Below, in pieces: positions 34,138-43,647 of a stretch of DNA of 64,000 nt (the first letter of the stretch is position 1; each line of letters starts with the position of its first letter). Below the pieces are notes generated by a model, which was not told where the DNA came from, did not search any database, and saw only the letters and a list, made by a program, of their open reading frames with translations. The translations under genes and the position numbers were made by a program. This DNA is from Sulfurimicrobium sp964552675 (GTDB lineage: Bacteria; Pseudomonadota; Gammaproteobacteria; Burkholderiales; Sulfuricellaceae), in NCBI GenBank assembly GCA_964552675.1, contig CAZKHJ010000001.1:124001-188000 (forward strand), given 5' to 3'.

Positions 34138-34557
34138 TCACTTGTGCTCGACGGGCATATTGGCCTGCTGCCACGCCAGCATGCCGCCGCTCAGATTGTA
34201 AACCTGCTCGAAGCCGTTTTTGCGCAACACGCTGCAACCATGCCCGGAACGTGCACCGCTGCGGCAAATGGCAATAATGGGCTTGTCCTTGAATTTCTCC
34301 AGTTCATGCATGCGGCCAGACAACTGGCGCAACGGGATATGCCGGGCATGGGGGATATGCCCACCGGCCCACTCCTGATCTTCGCGCACGTCCAGCACCA
34401 GCGCGTCATGGTGGTTGATAAGCTGGGTCGCTTCCAGGGTGCCGACTTCCTTGATGCCGGAAATACGGCGGTTGATCATGGGCCAGAACAGCATCATGCC
34501 GCTGACAAAGACCAGGGCCACCAGGCCCAGGTTGTTCTGAATGAATTGCACTTTCAA
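34138..34557 (-). CDS. membrane-anchored rhodanese-like protein (YibN type)
   Basis: 139 residues. One N-terminal span (about 9-27) then a single rhodanese domain with the persulfide-forming Cys98 in CRSGARSG, and LVLDVREDQEWAGGHIPHARHIPL. Such proteins carry sulfane sulfur near the membrane. In E. coli the same family (yibN) precedes grxC-secB-gpsA, as here. An arsR-like repressor with a possible persulfide-sensing Cys pair lies upstream in the same direction. Confidence 0.92.
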   Translation of the reverse strand: MKVQFIQNNLGLVALVFVSGMMLFWPMINRRISGIKEVGTLEATQLINHHDALVLDVREDQEWAGGHIPHARHIPLRQLSGRMHELEKFKDKPIIAICRSGARSGHGCSVLRKNGFEQVYNLSGGMLAWQQANMPVEHK

Positions 34558-34575
34558 AAACTCCTTTCTTAGTTA

Positions 34576-34615
34576 TCAGTGATCAGTAAAAACCGGGGCG
34601 ACAACTGATCACTGA
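34576..34615. repeat. perfect 12-base inverted repeat at the RND gene end
   Basis: TCAGTGATCAGT (34576-34587) and ACTGATCACTGA (34604-34615) are exact complements with a 16-base loop; the right arm includes the stop codon of the efflux permease gene. No T-run follows on either strand. It may stabilise the 3' end of the pump message or be a remnant of a dispersed repeat. Confidence 0.6.
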
Positions 34616-37600
34616 ACACTGAACTTCTTGTACATCACCGCATAATACAGCACCGGAATCACCACCAGCGTCAGCAAGGTGGAGACCAGTATGCCAAAAA
34701 TCAAGGACAGTGCCAGGCCGTTGAAAATCGGGTCGTCCAGAATGAACAGCGCCCCCAGCATGGCCGCCAGCCCGGTCAGCACGATCGGCTTGGCACGGGT
34801 GGCGGCGGAATTGATCACTGCCTCCTGAAACGCCATGCCTTCCGCCACCTGCATGTTGATGAAATCCACCAGCAGGATTGAATTACGCACGATAATGCCG
34901 GCCAGGGCGATCATCCCGATCATGCTGGTGGCGGTGAACTGCGCACCGAACAGCGCATGACCTGGCATCACGCCGATGATGGTGAGCGGAATCGGCGCCA
35001 TGATGATGAGCGGCACCAGGTAGGAGCGGAACTGCGCCACCACCAGCAAGTAGATCAGCACCAGTCCGACGGCATAGGCGATACCCATGTCACGGAAGGT
35101 TTCATAGGTCACCTGCCATTCACCGTCCCATTTCACGGCATAGCCGGCATAAGGGTCATCCGGCTGGCGGATGAAATAATCCCCCAGCGAGCCCCCTTCC
35201 CACAGCTTCATGCCGTTGGTCAGCGCCCGGATGGAGAACATGCCATACAGCGGGCTGTCCAGTTTGCCCGCCATATCGCCGAAGACATACACCACGGGCA
35301 GCAGGTCCTTGTGGTAAATGGTTTTCTCAGCAATACCGGGCGACACCTCCACCAGTTCGGAAAGCGGCACCAGGGCGCCGTCGCGGGCACGCACGGTCAG
35401 CTTGAGCAGTTCGTCGAGATTGTTCCGCCGCTCCGGCGCCAGGGTAACGCGCACCGGAATCTCGTATTTGGCCTCGCCAGTATGAACCGGGGTCACATCT
35501 TCGCCTGACAGACCCATTTTCATCACCGCCACGATATCCTTCTGCGCCACCCCCATCAGCGCCGCCTTGCCCTGCAGCACGCGCAGCACGAACTTGCGCG
35601 ACACTTCCTCCACGCTATCGTCGATGCCAATGATATCCGGGGTACGCGCGAATTCCATGCCCACCTTCTTCGCCACCCGCATCTGGCCCTCGTAATCCGG
35701 GCCATAGATTTCCGCAACGATGGGTGACATCACGGGCGGACCGGGCGGAACTTCAACCACTTTGACGTTGGCCTCGTATTTCTCGGTAATTTTCTCAATC
35801 GGCAGCCGCACCGCCTGGGCCACTTCATGGCTCTTGCGCTTGCGTTCGTGCTTGTCCACCAGGTTGACCTGGATATCGCCCAGCTCGGGGCTGGCACGCA
35901 GGAAATACTGTCGCACCAGGCCATTGAAATTGATCGGCGCGGCAGTGCCCACATAGGCTTCGTAATCCGTCACTTCCGGCACCGTCGCCAGGTAGGTGCC
36001 AATCTCGCGCATGACGCGGGCAGTCTGCTCCAGCGGGGTGCCAACCGGCATGTCCACCACCACCTGGAACTCGGATTTGTTGTCGAACGGCAGCATTTTC
36101 AGCACCACCAGCTTGACCACCGCCAGCGACAGGGCGAACACGATCATGCCCAGCACCGCCAGCCATAATTTACGCCGCGCGCTCCGCCCCTGCTCACGGT
36201 TTAGGAAGGGCTCCAGCCGCCGCCGGAAAAAACGGGAAAGCCGGGATTCGGTGCCAAGCTCGCTGTGGCTCGGCGCATCATGCTTGTGGCCAAGCAGCTT
36301 CAGCGCCAGCCAGGGCGTAATGACGAAGGCGATGGCGAGGGAAATCACCATGCCAATGCTGGCGTTGATCGGAATCGGGCTCATGTACGGCCCCATCAGG
36401 CCGGACACAAAAGCCATCGGCAACAAGGCGGCAATCACGGTAAAAGTCGCCAGGATGGTCGGGCCACCCACTTCGTCCACGGCCTCGGGGATCACTTCCG
36501 ACAAAGGCTTGCCGGGCTCCAGCTCGCGGCGGCGGTGAATATTTTCCACCACTACGATCGCGTCATCGACCAGAATGCCAATGGAAAAAATCAGGGCGAA
36601 CAGCGACACCCGGTTGAGGGTAAAACCCCACGCCCAGGAAGCGAACAACGTCGCAGCCAGGGTCAGCATTACCGCTACCCCGACGATCACCGCCTCGCGC
36701 CGCCCCAATGCGAACAGTACCAGCAGGACCACGAAAGCCGTGGCGAAAATCAGTTTGCCGATCAGTTTCATCGCCTTGTCGTTGGCGGTCACGCCGTAAT
36801 TGCGCGTGACGCTGGCCTCCACCCCTTCGGGGATCACGCTGCCATGCAGTTGCTGCACGCGCTGGATCACGCGATTGGCCACATCCACCGCGTTCTCACC
36901 GGGTTTTTTCGAAATCGCCAGGGTGACTGCGGGGAACTCCCCCTGCCGGGCAATGCCCTGCTGCTTTGCCGCCGGCCCCGTGCCAAGCCAGACATAGCGC
37001 CCGGGCTGATCCGGCCCGTCGACGACCTGAGCCACATCGGTCATGAACACCGGCTTGCCATCCTGCACGCCGACCATCAGCTTCTTCACATCCGCCGCGC
37101 TGGACAGGAAAGTGCCGGTCTGCACCAGGATTTCCTGATTGTTCGACACCAGATTGCCGGAAGGCTGGGAAGCGTTGCTCACCTGCAGCGCATCGCGGAT
37201 ATCCTGGGCAGAAACCTGGTGCGACTTCATGCGCTCTGCATCCATCACCACCCGCACCACGTGTTTCGGACCACCGATAGTGAACACCTCACGTGTTCCC
37301 TTGATGCGTTTCAGCTCGATTTCGGCAGCATGCGCCACCTGCTCCAGCTCATACGCGCCGCGCTGCGGGTCTTCCGTCCACAGGGTAACCGCAACGATGG
37401 GCACATCGTCGATACCGATCGGCTTGATGACCGGATCAAGCACGCCCAGATTGGGCGACACCCAGTCGCGCCGCGACTGCACCGTATCGTACAGACGCAC
37501 CAGCGCCTGGATACGATCCTCGCCCACCTTGTACTGCACGGTGAGAATCGCCATGCCGGGGCGGGACACGGAAAAAATATGTTCGACACCGGATATCTGC

Positions 37601-37824
37601 GACAACACCTGCTCGGCCGGTGTGGCGACGAGATTTTCCACGTCCTTGGCCGATGCCCCCGGGAAGGGGATGAATACATTAGCCATGGTGACATTGATCT
37701 GCGGCTCTTCCTCGCGCGGCGTCACCAGCACCGCGAACAGGCCGAGCAGAAAGGCGATGAGCGCAATCAGCGGCGTCATCTGCGACGTCAGGAAAGTGCC
37801 GGCAACGCGCCCGGAAATACCCAT
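34609..37824 (-). CDS. RND-family efflux permease, HAE/AcrB-like subgroup
   Basis: About 1071 residues from ATG 37824 (MGISGRVAGTFL). An upstream GTG at 37896 overlaps the adaptor stop (GTGA) but would add 24 low-complexity residues. Twelve-span RND layout with two large periplasmic loops; the relay motif ILVDDAIVVVENI carries the paired Asp of HAE-type pumps rather than the metal-type pattern. N-terminal TPREEEPQI and GASAKDVENLVATPAEQVL are family hallmarks. It exports an unknown substrate with the upstream adaptor. No outer-membrane channel gene is in the window. Confidence 0.92.
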   Translation of the reverse strand: MGISGRVAGTFLTSQMTPLIALIAFLLGLFAVLVTPREEEPQINVTMANVFIPFPGASAKDVENLVATPAEQVLSQISGVEHIFSVSRPGMAILTVQYKVGEDRIQALVRLYDTVQSRRDWVSPNLGVLDPVIKPIGIDDVPIVAVTLWTEDPQRGAYELEQVAHAAEIELKRIKGTREVFTIGGPKHVVRVVMDAERMKSHQVSAQDIRDALQVSNASQPSGNLVSNNQEILVQTGTFLSSAADVKKLMVGVQDGKPVFMTDVAQVVDGPDQPGRYVWLGTGPAAKQQGIARQGEFPAVTLAISKKPGENAVDVANRVIQRVQQLHGSVIPEGVEASVTRNYGVTANDKAMKLIGKLIFATAFVVLLVLFALGRREAVIVGVAVMLTLAATLFASWAWGFTLNRVSLFALIFSIGILVDDAIVVVENIHRRRELEPGKPLSEVIPEAVDEVGGPTILATFTVIAALLPMAFVSGLMGPYMSPIPINASIGMVISLAIAFVITPWLALKLLGHKHDAPSHSELGTESRLSRFFRRRLEPFLNREQGRSARRKLWLAVLGMIVFALSLAVVKLVVLKMLPFDNKSEFQVVVDMPVGTPLEQTARVMREIGTYLATVPEVTDYEAYVGTAAPINFNGLVRQYFLRASPELGDIQVNLVDKHERKRKSHEVAQAVRLPIEKITEKYEANVKVVEVPPGPPVMSPIVAEIYGPDYEGQMRVAKKVGMEFARTPDIIGIDDSVEEVSRKFVLRVLQGKAALMGVAQKDIVAVMKMGLSGEDVTPVHTGEAKYEIPVRVTLAPERRNNLDELLKLTVRARDGALVPLSELVEVSPGIAEKTIYHKDLLPVVYVFGDMAGKLDSPLYGMFSIRALTNGMKLWEGGSLGDYFIRQPDDPYAGYAVKWDGEWQVTYETFRDMGIAYAVGLVLIYLLVVAQFRSYLVPLIIMAPIPLTIIGVMPGHALFGAQFTATSMIGMIALAGIIVRNSILLVDFINMQVAEGMAFQEAVINSAATRAKPIVLTGLAAMLGALFILDDPIFNGLALSLIFGILVSTLLTLVVIPVLYYAVMYKKFSVQ

Positions 37825-37892
37825 TTTTTGGGGTAAGGGATGAGGGGTGAGGGGCGAGGTGTCGGGTGCCGTCACATTTTCCCCCTCATTCC

Positions 37893-38954
37893 TCACTTCT
37901 CACTCCTCACCGCCTTCAGCGCCATGCCCGCCTTGACCGGTTCGGTGGAGACGATTTCACCCGGCGCCAGGCCGGCCAGCACTTCCACCTCGTTCGGGCC
38001 AACCGGCTCGCCCAGACGAATCTGGCGAAAATGGATGCGCCCCTGCGGATCAACCGCATAAACCGCTGTCACCTCGCTGCGGAATACCACGGCTGACGCG
38101 GGAATAAGCAGTTTCTGCGCACGACCGATGGTGAAATGCACGCGCGCGAACATGCCGGGGTAAATGCCAGAAAGACTTTCCGGCAAATCGACACGGGCGC
38201 GGGTGGTATGGGTGCGGGCATCGGCAACCGGCTGAATGGTGATACCCTTTGCCGCCACCCATTTCTTCACTTCGGGAAACTCCACCTGGGCCCGCGGGGT
38301 CTGGCTGACTTCCGCCAGCCGGTACTGGGGAATGCTCGCCACCACGCGCAAGCCTTTGGGGTCGAAACCGGTCATCAGCGGCTTGCCGGGGCTGGCCATT
38401 TCGCCCAGCTCGACATGACGGGCCGATACCACTCCGGCATAGGGTGCCACGACGGTAGCAAAGCTTTTCGTCGCCGAGGCCTGCCCCGCACCAGCCAGTG
38501 CAGCCTTGAGCTGGGCTTCGGCGGCCCGATAATCAGCCTGCGACTTGTCCACCGCCGCCTGGCTGACGAATTTTTGTGCCAGCAGCTGCTTGCTGCGTTC
38601 AAAGGCAAGGCGGGCATTCTGCAGATTGGCCTGCGCCTGCGCCACCTGGGCCTCGCTGCCGGCTACCGACTGACGCACTTCGCTTTCGTCGATGCGCACC
38701 AGTACCTGGCCCTTTTTCACCACATCGCCGACATCGAATGCCACTTCGACCACCCGCCCGGCGATCTGGGCCGAAACCGTGGCCTGGTTCACCGCTTCCA
38801 CTACGGCTTCTGCGGCATAAGTCTGATCCACCTCGCGGGACTGAACCGGGGCGGTGGCAAAAGGAAGCGCGGCCTGGGCTGGCAGCGCAAACAGCGACGC
38901 GCACAGAAATACGAGGGCAAGGTTCGGCACAGCGAAATCTCCGCGTGAAGGCAA
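37893..38954 (-). CDS. RND efflux periplasmic adaptor (membrane fusion protein)
   Basis: 353 residues. Signal peptide (SLFALPAQA|ALPFA), split lipoyl halves (VSAQIAGRVVEVAFDVGDVVKKGQVLVRID and APYAGVVSARHVELGEMASPG), a short alpha-hairpin (about 85-145) and beta-barrel plus membrane-proximal domains. It joins the inner-membrane pump to an outer-membrane channel. It lies 50 bases after the arsR gene and directly before the permease, so the three look like one unit. Confidence 0.92.
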   Translation of the reverse strand: MPSRGDFAVPNLALVFLCASLFALPAQAALPFATAPVQSREVDQTYAAEAVVEAVNQATVSAQIAGRVVEVAFDVGDVVKKGQVLVRIDESEVRQSVAGSEAQVAQAQANLQNARLAFERSKQLLAQKFVSQAAVDKSQADYRAAEAQLKAALAGAGQASATKSFATVVAPYAGVVSARHVELGEMASPGKPLMTGFDPKGLRVVASIPQYRLAEVSQTPRAQVEFPEVKKWVAAKGITIQPVADARTHTTRARVDLPESLSGIYPGMFARVHFTIGRAQKLLIPASAVVFRSEVTAVYAVDPQGRIHFRQIRLGEPVGPNEVEVLAGLAPGEIVSTEPVKAGMALKAVRSEK

Positions 38955-39004
38955 TGGCTACAAGATAATGTCAGCCACCCCTATTTACAAGCACAACAAC
39001 CGGC

Positions 39005-39325
39005 TTACTTGGCGAAACCGCAGAAAACGTCGCGCATCATGCTGATTAGCTGGAGGGTACGGGTATCGCCGACACGGTAATACACCCGGTTGGCATCCTT
39101 GCGCGTGCGCAGTACGCCCTTGTCGCGCAGGATGGCCAGATGCTGGGAAATATTACTTTGCGAGGTACCTACATTTTCCACAATTTCCTGCACGCTGATC
39201 TCGCGGTCGCCCAGCACGCACAGGATTTTCAGCCGCAAGGGGTGAGACATGGCCTTCATCGCCCGGGACGCCTGCTCAATGTGCTCGTCCTTGTCGATCA
39301 ACTCGACCTGATCAAAATTCAACAT
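39005..39325 (-). CDS. ArsR-family repressor, BigR/SqrR-like cysteine pair
   Basis: 106 residues. Winged helix with VQEIVENVGTSQSNISQHLAIL as recognition region. It lacks the metal-binding CxC of ArsR; instead it has just two cysteines, C36 (KILCVLG) and C102 (DVFCGF), 66 residues apart, the spacing of the persulfide-sensing pair in SqrR and BigR. Predicted repressor of the adjoining RND genes. It may derepress on reactive sulfur, though the sensing role is inferred from two residues only. It diverges from gpmI. Confidence 0.88.
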   Translation of the reverse strand: MLNFDQVELIDKDEHIEQASRAMKAMSHPLRLKILCVLGDREISVQEIVENVGTSQSNISQHLAILRDKGVLRTRKDANRVYYRVGDTRTLQLISMMRDVFCGFAK

Positions 39326-39434
39326 GGGGAAAAATCACCGCCTCAACTACGATATAATTTGACGCTATTTTAGAATAAGTTTAATGCGTACATTATTAAA
39401 ACATAATAAAATAATACATCAATTATGATGACAA
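39326..39434. promoter_or_regulatory. AT-rich divergent promoter region arsR / gpmI
   Basis: This 109-base gap is far richer in A+T than its surroundings. It contains an inverted repeat ATTAT-N6-ATAAT (39392-39407), a size common for ArsR-family operators, and a second small one, TATT-N4-AATA (39366-39377). It must hold promoters for both directions; I cannot assign the -35/-10 elements firmly. Confidence 0.45.
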
Positions 39435-40982
39435 ATGAAAAATAAAGTCCCTGTTATGACGGTTACACCTGTTTTACTCATGATTCTGGACGGATTCGGC
39501 CACCGCGAGGCGGGCCCCGACAATGCCGTCGCCCTTGCCAGCAAGCCCAACTGGGACAGACTCTGGGACACCTGCCCTCACACCACTATCCATGCTTCGG
39601 AAGCTGCGGTCGGACTGCCTGCCGACCAGATGGGCAACTCAGAAGTCGGCCACCTCAATATCGGCGCGGGCCGGGTGATCTACCAGGAAATTTCGCGCAT
39701 CAACATGGCCATCAAGAGCGGCTCCTTCTTCACCAACCATGAACTCACCGCCGCAGTTGAGGCAATGAAGACAAACAGCGGCGCGCTGCATATTTTCGGC
39801 CTGCTCTCGGATGGCGGTGTGCACAGCCACGAAAGCCACATCCACGCCATGCTGGAAATGGGCGTTCGTCATGGCATCAGTGAGATTTATGTTCATGCCT
39901 TTCTGGATGGGCGCGACACTCCACCCAAAAACGCGGAAATCTACCTCCAGCGCCTGCAGGACAAAATCGACGAACTCGGTGCCGGCAAAATCGCCACGAT
40001 CGTCGGCCGTTATTACGCCATGGACCGCGATCACCGCTGGCTGAGGGTCAAGGCCGCCTATGACCTGCTCACCCAGGGCAAGGCTGAATACCAGGCCGCC
40101 AGCGCCATCGAAGGCTTGCGCAACGCCTACGCGCGCGAGGAAAGCGATGAATTCGTCAAGGCCACAGTGATTGGAGCCCCGGTCAGGATGAAGGATGGCG
40201 ATGGGGTGGTGTTCATGAACTTCCGCTCCGACCGCGCACGCGAACTGACCCGGCCGTTCATCGAACCCGATTTCGCTGAATTCGAACGTGAATACACGCC
40301 CAAACTCAGCGTCTATTGCACTCTTACCGGCTACAGCGCGGATTTCCACGTCCCGGTCGCTTTCCCGCCGGAAAGGATCCGGAACGGCTTTGGCGAATAT
40401 CTGTCCCATCTGGGACTGAGGCAGCTGCGTATCGCGGAAACGGAAAAATACGCTCACGTAACCTTCTTTTTCAATGGCGGAGAGGAAACCTGCTATCCGG
40501 GCGAAGATCGCATCCTGGTGCCTTCACCGGACGTGCCGACCTATGATCTCAAGCCCGAAATGAGCGCCTACGAGGTGACCGACAAGCTGGTGGAAGCCAT
40601 CCGCAGCCGCCAGTACGATGCCATCATCTGCAACTTCGCCAACCCCGACATGGTAGGCCACACCGGCAACCTGCAAGCTGCCATCAAGGCGATCGAAACC
40701 ATTGATGCATGCATTGGCAGAATCGTCCCGGCGATGCAGGAAACCGGCGGCGAAGTGCTGATCACGGCTGATCACGGCAATGCCGAAAAGATGTTCGACG
40801 AGGGCACGCAGGACTCCCACACCGCGCATACGCTCAACCTGGTGCCTTTCCTCTACATTGGCCGCCCCGCCACGGTTGCAGAAACCGGCGCGCTGGAGGA
40901 TATCGCACCGACGCTGCTGAAAATGATGGGGCTGGAAAAACCGCGGGAGATGAAGGGACACCCGCTGATCGAGTTCGAGTGA
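39435..40982 (+). CDS. gpmI: 2,3-bisphosphoglycerate-independent phosphoglycerate mutase
   Basis: 515 residues. Alkaline-phosphatase-like metal site: LLMILDGFG near the N-terminus, catalytic Ser69 in MGNSEVGHLNIGAGR, and late ligands in NFANPDMVGHTG and ITADHGNAEKM. It interconverts 3- and 2-phosphoglycerate. Start is uncertain (39435 or the in-frame ATG at 39456; neither has a strong Shine-Dalgarno). It heads a gpmI-envC-ctpA block matching E. coli gpmI-envC. Confidence 0.97.
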   Translation: MKNKVPVMTVTPVLLMILDGFGHREAGPDNAVALASKPNWDRLWDTCPHTTIHASEAAVGLPADQMGNSEVGHLNIGAGRVIYQEISRINMAIKSGSFFTNHELTAAVEAMKTNSGALHIFGLLSDGGVHSHESHIHAMLEMGVRHGISEIYVHAFLDGRDTPPKNAEIYLQRLQDKIDELGAGKIATIVGRYYAMDRDHRWLRVKAAYDLLTQGKAEYQAASAIEGLRNAYAREESDEFVKATVIGAPVRMKDGDGVVFMNFRSDRARELTRPFIEPDFAEFEREYTPKLSVYCTLTGYSADFHVPVAFPPERIRNGFGEYLSHLGLRQLRIAETEKYAHVTFFFNGGEETCYPGEDRILVPSPDVPTYDLKPEMSAYEVTDKLVEAIRSRQYDAIICNFANPDMVGHTGNLQAAIKAIETIDACIGRIVPAMQETGGEVLITADHGNAEKMFDEGTQDSHTAHTLNLVPFLYIGRPATVAETGALEDIAPTLLKMMGLEKPREMKGHPLIEFE

Positions 40983-42196
40983 ATACCGGATTTTTTCGCC
41001 CCAGAACCGTAATTCCACTTCTTGCCAGCATACTTGTGCTGGCCTGCCTGCCTCTTTCGTCCCCTGCCGCGCCCAAGCCCGAACTGCAGGAACTGCGCGG
41101 CCGCATCGAGGCGCTGCAAAAAGAACTCGACAGCAAGGAAGACGCCCGCGCAGATGCCACCGATGGACTCAAAACCTCCGAACGCGCCATCAGCGACATC
41201 AACCACAAACTACGCAACCTCGCCACACAGCAGCAGGAGGCCGGCTCCACGCTGAACAATCTGGAACAGCAGAAAGCAAACCTGCATAAGCGCATCAGCA
41301 TTGAACAGGTATTACTGGGCAAACTGCTCTTCCAGCAATACCGCTCCGGTCAGCAGGACCAGTTCAAGATCCTGCTCAACCAGGAAAACCCCAACCAGGC
41401 TGCACGCCAGCTGCGCTACTACACCTATCTGGCCGGTGCCCGCAATGAAATGCTGGAGAAATTGCGCGGCAACCTGGCCAAACTGCAACAGCTGTCCCAT
41501 GCCACCGAAGCCAAACAGGCGGAGTTGAATCAGATCCGTGCCGAGCAGGACCGGCAGAAACAGCAACTGCTGGCACAACAACAGGCCAAAAAGAAACTGG
41601 TAGCACAACTGGCCCAGCAAATCGGGCGGCAACGCAGTGAACTCGGCCAGTTGCAGCGCAACGAAAAACGCCTGACACAGCTCATCGAACGCCTGGCCAA
41701 ACAACAGCAGGCTCGCAAGAAACCGGAACACCAGCCCCAGGCTCGCGCGCCGGCCCAGCCAGCAGCGCCGGAACCCGCCCCGCCTCCCCTCGACACCGGG
41801 CGGCCACAGTCAAAAGGCAAACTGCCACTGCCGGTACGCGGCGAACTGGTGGGCCGCTTCGGCGCTCCGCGACAGGACAGCGGCGCACCGTGGCGGGGGC
41901 TGTTCATCCGTACCGCCGCCGGACAGGAAGTCCACAGCGTTGCCGCCGGGCGGGTGGTATTCGCCGACTGGCTGCGCGGTTTCGGCAACCTGATCATTGT
42001 CGATCACGGCAGCGGCTACATGAGCCTGTATGGCAACAATGAATCGTTGTTCAAACAGGTCGGGGAAAACATTCGCAGCGGCGAGGTCATCGCCAGCACC
42101 GGGAACAGCGGCGGCAATCCGGAAACCGGTTTATACTTCGAGCTTCGTTACCAGAGCAGGCCGCTCGACCCCCTGACCTGGTGCAAAACAGGCTAA
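40979..42196 (+). CDS. envC: murein hydrolase activator EnvC
   Basis: 405 residues starting with GTG that overlaps the gpmI stop (GTGA). Signal peptide, a long coiled coil (about 35-255, very rich in Gln, Leu, Glu, Lys), a Pro/Ala linker and a C-terminal LytM/M23 domain (about 280-405). The domain is degenerate: where active M23 enzymes have HxxxD and HxH, this has GLFIRT and LYFELRY. That is expected for EnvC, which activates amidases at the division site rather than cutting peptidoglycan. Confidence 0.93.
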   Translation: MNTGFFRPRTVIPLLASILVLACLPLSSPAAPKPELQELRGRIEALQKELDSKEDARADATDGLKTSERAISDINHKLRNLATQQQEAGSTLNNLEQQKANLHKRISIEQVLLGKLLFQQYRSGQQDQFKILLNQENPNQAARQLRYYTYLAGARNEMLEKLRGNLAKLQQLSHATEAKQAELNQIRAEQDRQKQQLLAQQQAKKKLVAQLAQQIGRQRSELGQLQRNEKRLTQLIERLAKQQQARKKPEHQPQARAPAQPAAPEPAPPPLDTGRPQSKGKLPLPVRGELVGRFGAPRQDSGAPWRGLFIRTAAGQEVHSVAAGRVVFADWLRGFGNLIIVDHGSGYMSLYGNNESLFKQVGENIRSGEVIASTGNSGGNPETGLYFELRYQSRPLDPLTWCKTG

Positions 42197-42227
42197 CCAT
42201 CATTCAAGCAAGGAAGTGGAGAAAGAC

Positions 42228-43646
42228 ATGCACGGCAAACTGCAAAAATTCGGTCTGATCGCCCTGGGCGCGGTGCTCGGCGTGATGCTGAGCCTGAATT
42301 ACTCCGCCGTGGCCGAGAAAAAAACGGAAACACCCCTGCCGGTTGAAGAACTGCGCGCTTTCGCGGAAATTTTCGGCAAGATCAAAACCGATTATGTCGA
42401 ACCGGTGGAAGACAAAAAACTCATCAACGAAGCCATCAATGGCATGCTCTCGGGCCTCGATCCGCATTCCGCCTATCTCGACGCCGAGGGATTCAAGGAT
42501 TTACAGGTCGGCACCCAGGGTGAATTCGGCGGACTGGGTATCGAGGTCGGCATGGAAGATGGCTTCGTCAAGGTGGTTTCCCCCATCGAAGATACGCCCG
42601 CATTCCACGCCGGGCTGAAAAGCGGCGACCTGATCATCAAGCTGGACGACACGCCGGTCAAGGGCATGACGCTTAGCGACGCAGTCAAGCGCATGCGCGG
42701 CAAGCCCAACACCCAGATTACCCTGACCGTGATGCGCAAGGGCGAGAACAAGCCGCTGACCTTCACCCTGACCCGCGCCATCATCAAGATCAAGAGCGTG
42801 AAATCCAAGTTGCTCGAATCGGGCTACGGCTATGTGCGCGTCACCCAGTTCCAGGAGCACACCGGCGAAAACCTGGCCAAGGCACTGGAAGAGCTTTACA
42901 AGCAGAACAAGGACGCGCTCAAAGGCCTGGTGCTGGATCTGCGCAACGACCCAGGCGGCCTGCTCAACGGCGCAGTGGGTGTCTCCGCAGCATTCCTGCC
43001 GGAAAACGCCCTGGTAGTCTATACCGAAGGCCGCACCGAAGATGCCAAGATGAAGCTCACCGCCAGCAAGGAAAATTACCTGCGCGGCGCCAAGGAAAAC
43101 GACTATCTCAAAAATCTGCCCGCCGGCGTAAAGGATGTACCGATGGTGGTGCTGATCAATGGCGGCTCGGCTTCCGCCTCGGAAATCGTCGCCGGTGCCT
43201 TGCAGGATCACAAGCGCGCCATCATCATCGGCACCCAGTCCTTCGGCAAAGGCTCGGTGCAAACCGTCCTGCCGCTGGGCAACGGCACCGCGATCAAGCT
43301 CACCACCGCGCGCTACTTCACTCCCAACGGCCGCTCCATCCAGGCCAAGGGCATCACGCCCGACATCGTGGTGGAAGAGGCCACGGTCAATGGCGTGGAA
43401 AAGGACGCTGCTTTCAACCTGCGCGAAGCCGACCTGGAACGCCATCTGGTCAATGGCCAGGAAAGCAAGCCTGAACAGGCGCCGCTCAAGCTGAATGCGC
43501 CCAAAAAGGACGCTCCGGCCAAAGGCAAGGGGGAAAGCAAGGAGGATGGCAAGTCCAGCGAACGTGACGTGGTATCGAAAAACGACTACCAGCTGAACCA
43601 GGCGGTGAACCTGCTCAAGGGACTGCAGATTCTGAAAAACCGGTAA
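42228..43646 (+). CDS. ctpA: C-terminal processing protease, S41 family
   Basis: 472 residues from ATG 42228 (GGAG about 7 bases upstream; a GTG 12 bases earlier is the alternative). Signal or anchor (about 3-30), PDZ domain (about 90-180) and S41 core with the Ser/Lys dyad: Ser316 in GGSASASEI and Lys341 in FGKGSVQ, 25 residues apart as in Prc. A charged Lys/Glu/Pro-rich tail follows (about 430-455). In many Proteobacteria it lies just after envC. Likely periplasmic protease for envelope proteins. Confidence 0.94.
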   Translation: MHGKLQKFGLIALGAVLGVMLSLNYSAVAEKKTETPLPVEELRAFAEIFGKIKTDYVEPVEDKKLINEAINGMLSGLDPHSAYLDAEGFKDLQVGTQGEFGGLGIEVGMEDGFVKVVSPIEDTPAFHAGLKSGDLIIKLDDTPVKGMTLSDAVKRMRGKPNTQITLTVMRKGENKPLTFTLTRAIIKIKSVKSKLLESGYGYVRVTQFQEHTGENLAKALEELYKQNKDALKGLVLDLRNDPGGLLNGAVGVSAAFLPENALVVYTEGRTEDAKMKLTASKENYLRGAKENDYLKNLPAGVKDVPMVVLINGGSASASEIVAGALQDHKRAIIIGTQSFGKGSVQTVLPLGNGTAIKLTTARYFTPNGRSIQAKGITPDIVVEEATVNGVEKDAAFNLREADLERHLVNGQESKPEQAPLKLNAPKKDAPAKGKGESKEDGKSSERDVVSKNDYQLNQAVNLLKGLQILKNR

Positions 43647-43647
43647 C

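Noticed and set aside
40979..42196. envC as a broken M23 peptidase.
   Set aside because: The missing zinc ligands are a normal feature of EnvC, which activates amidases and has no own hydrolase activity.
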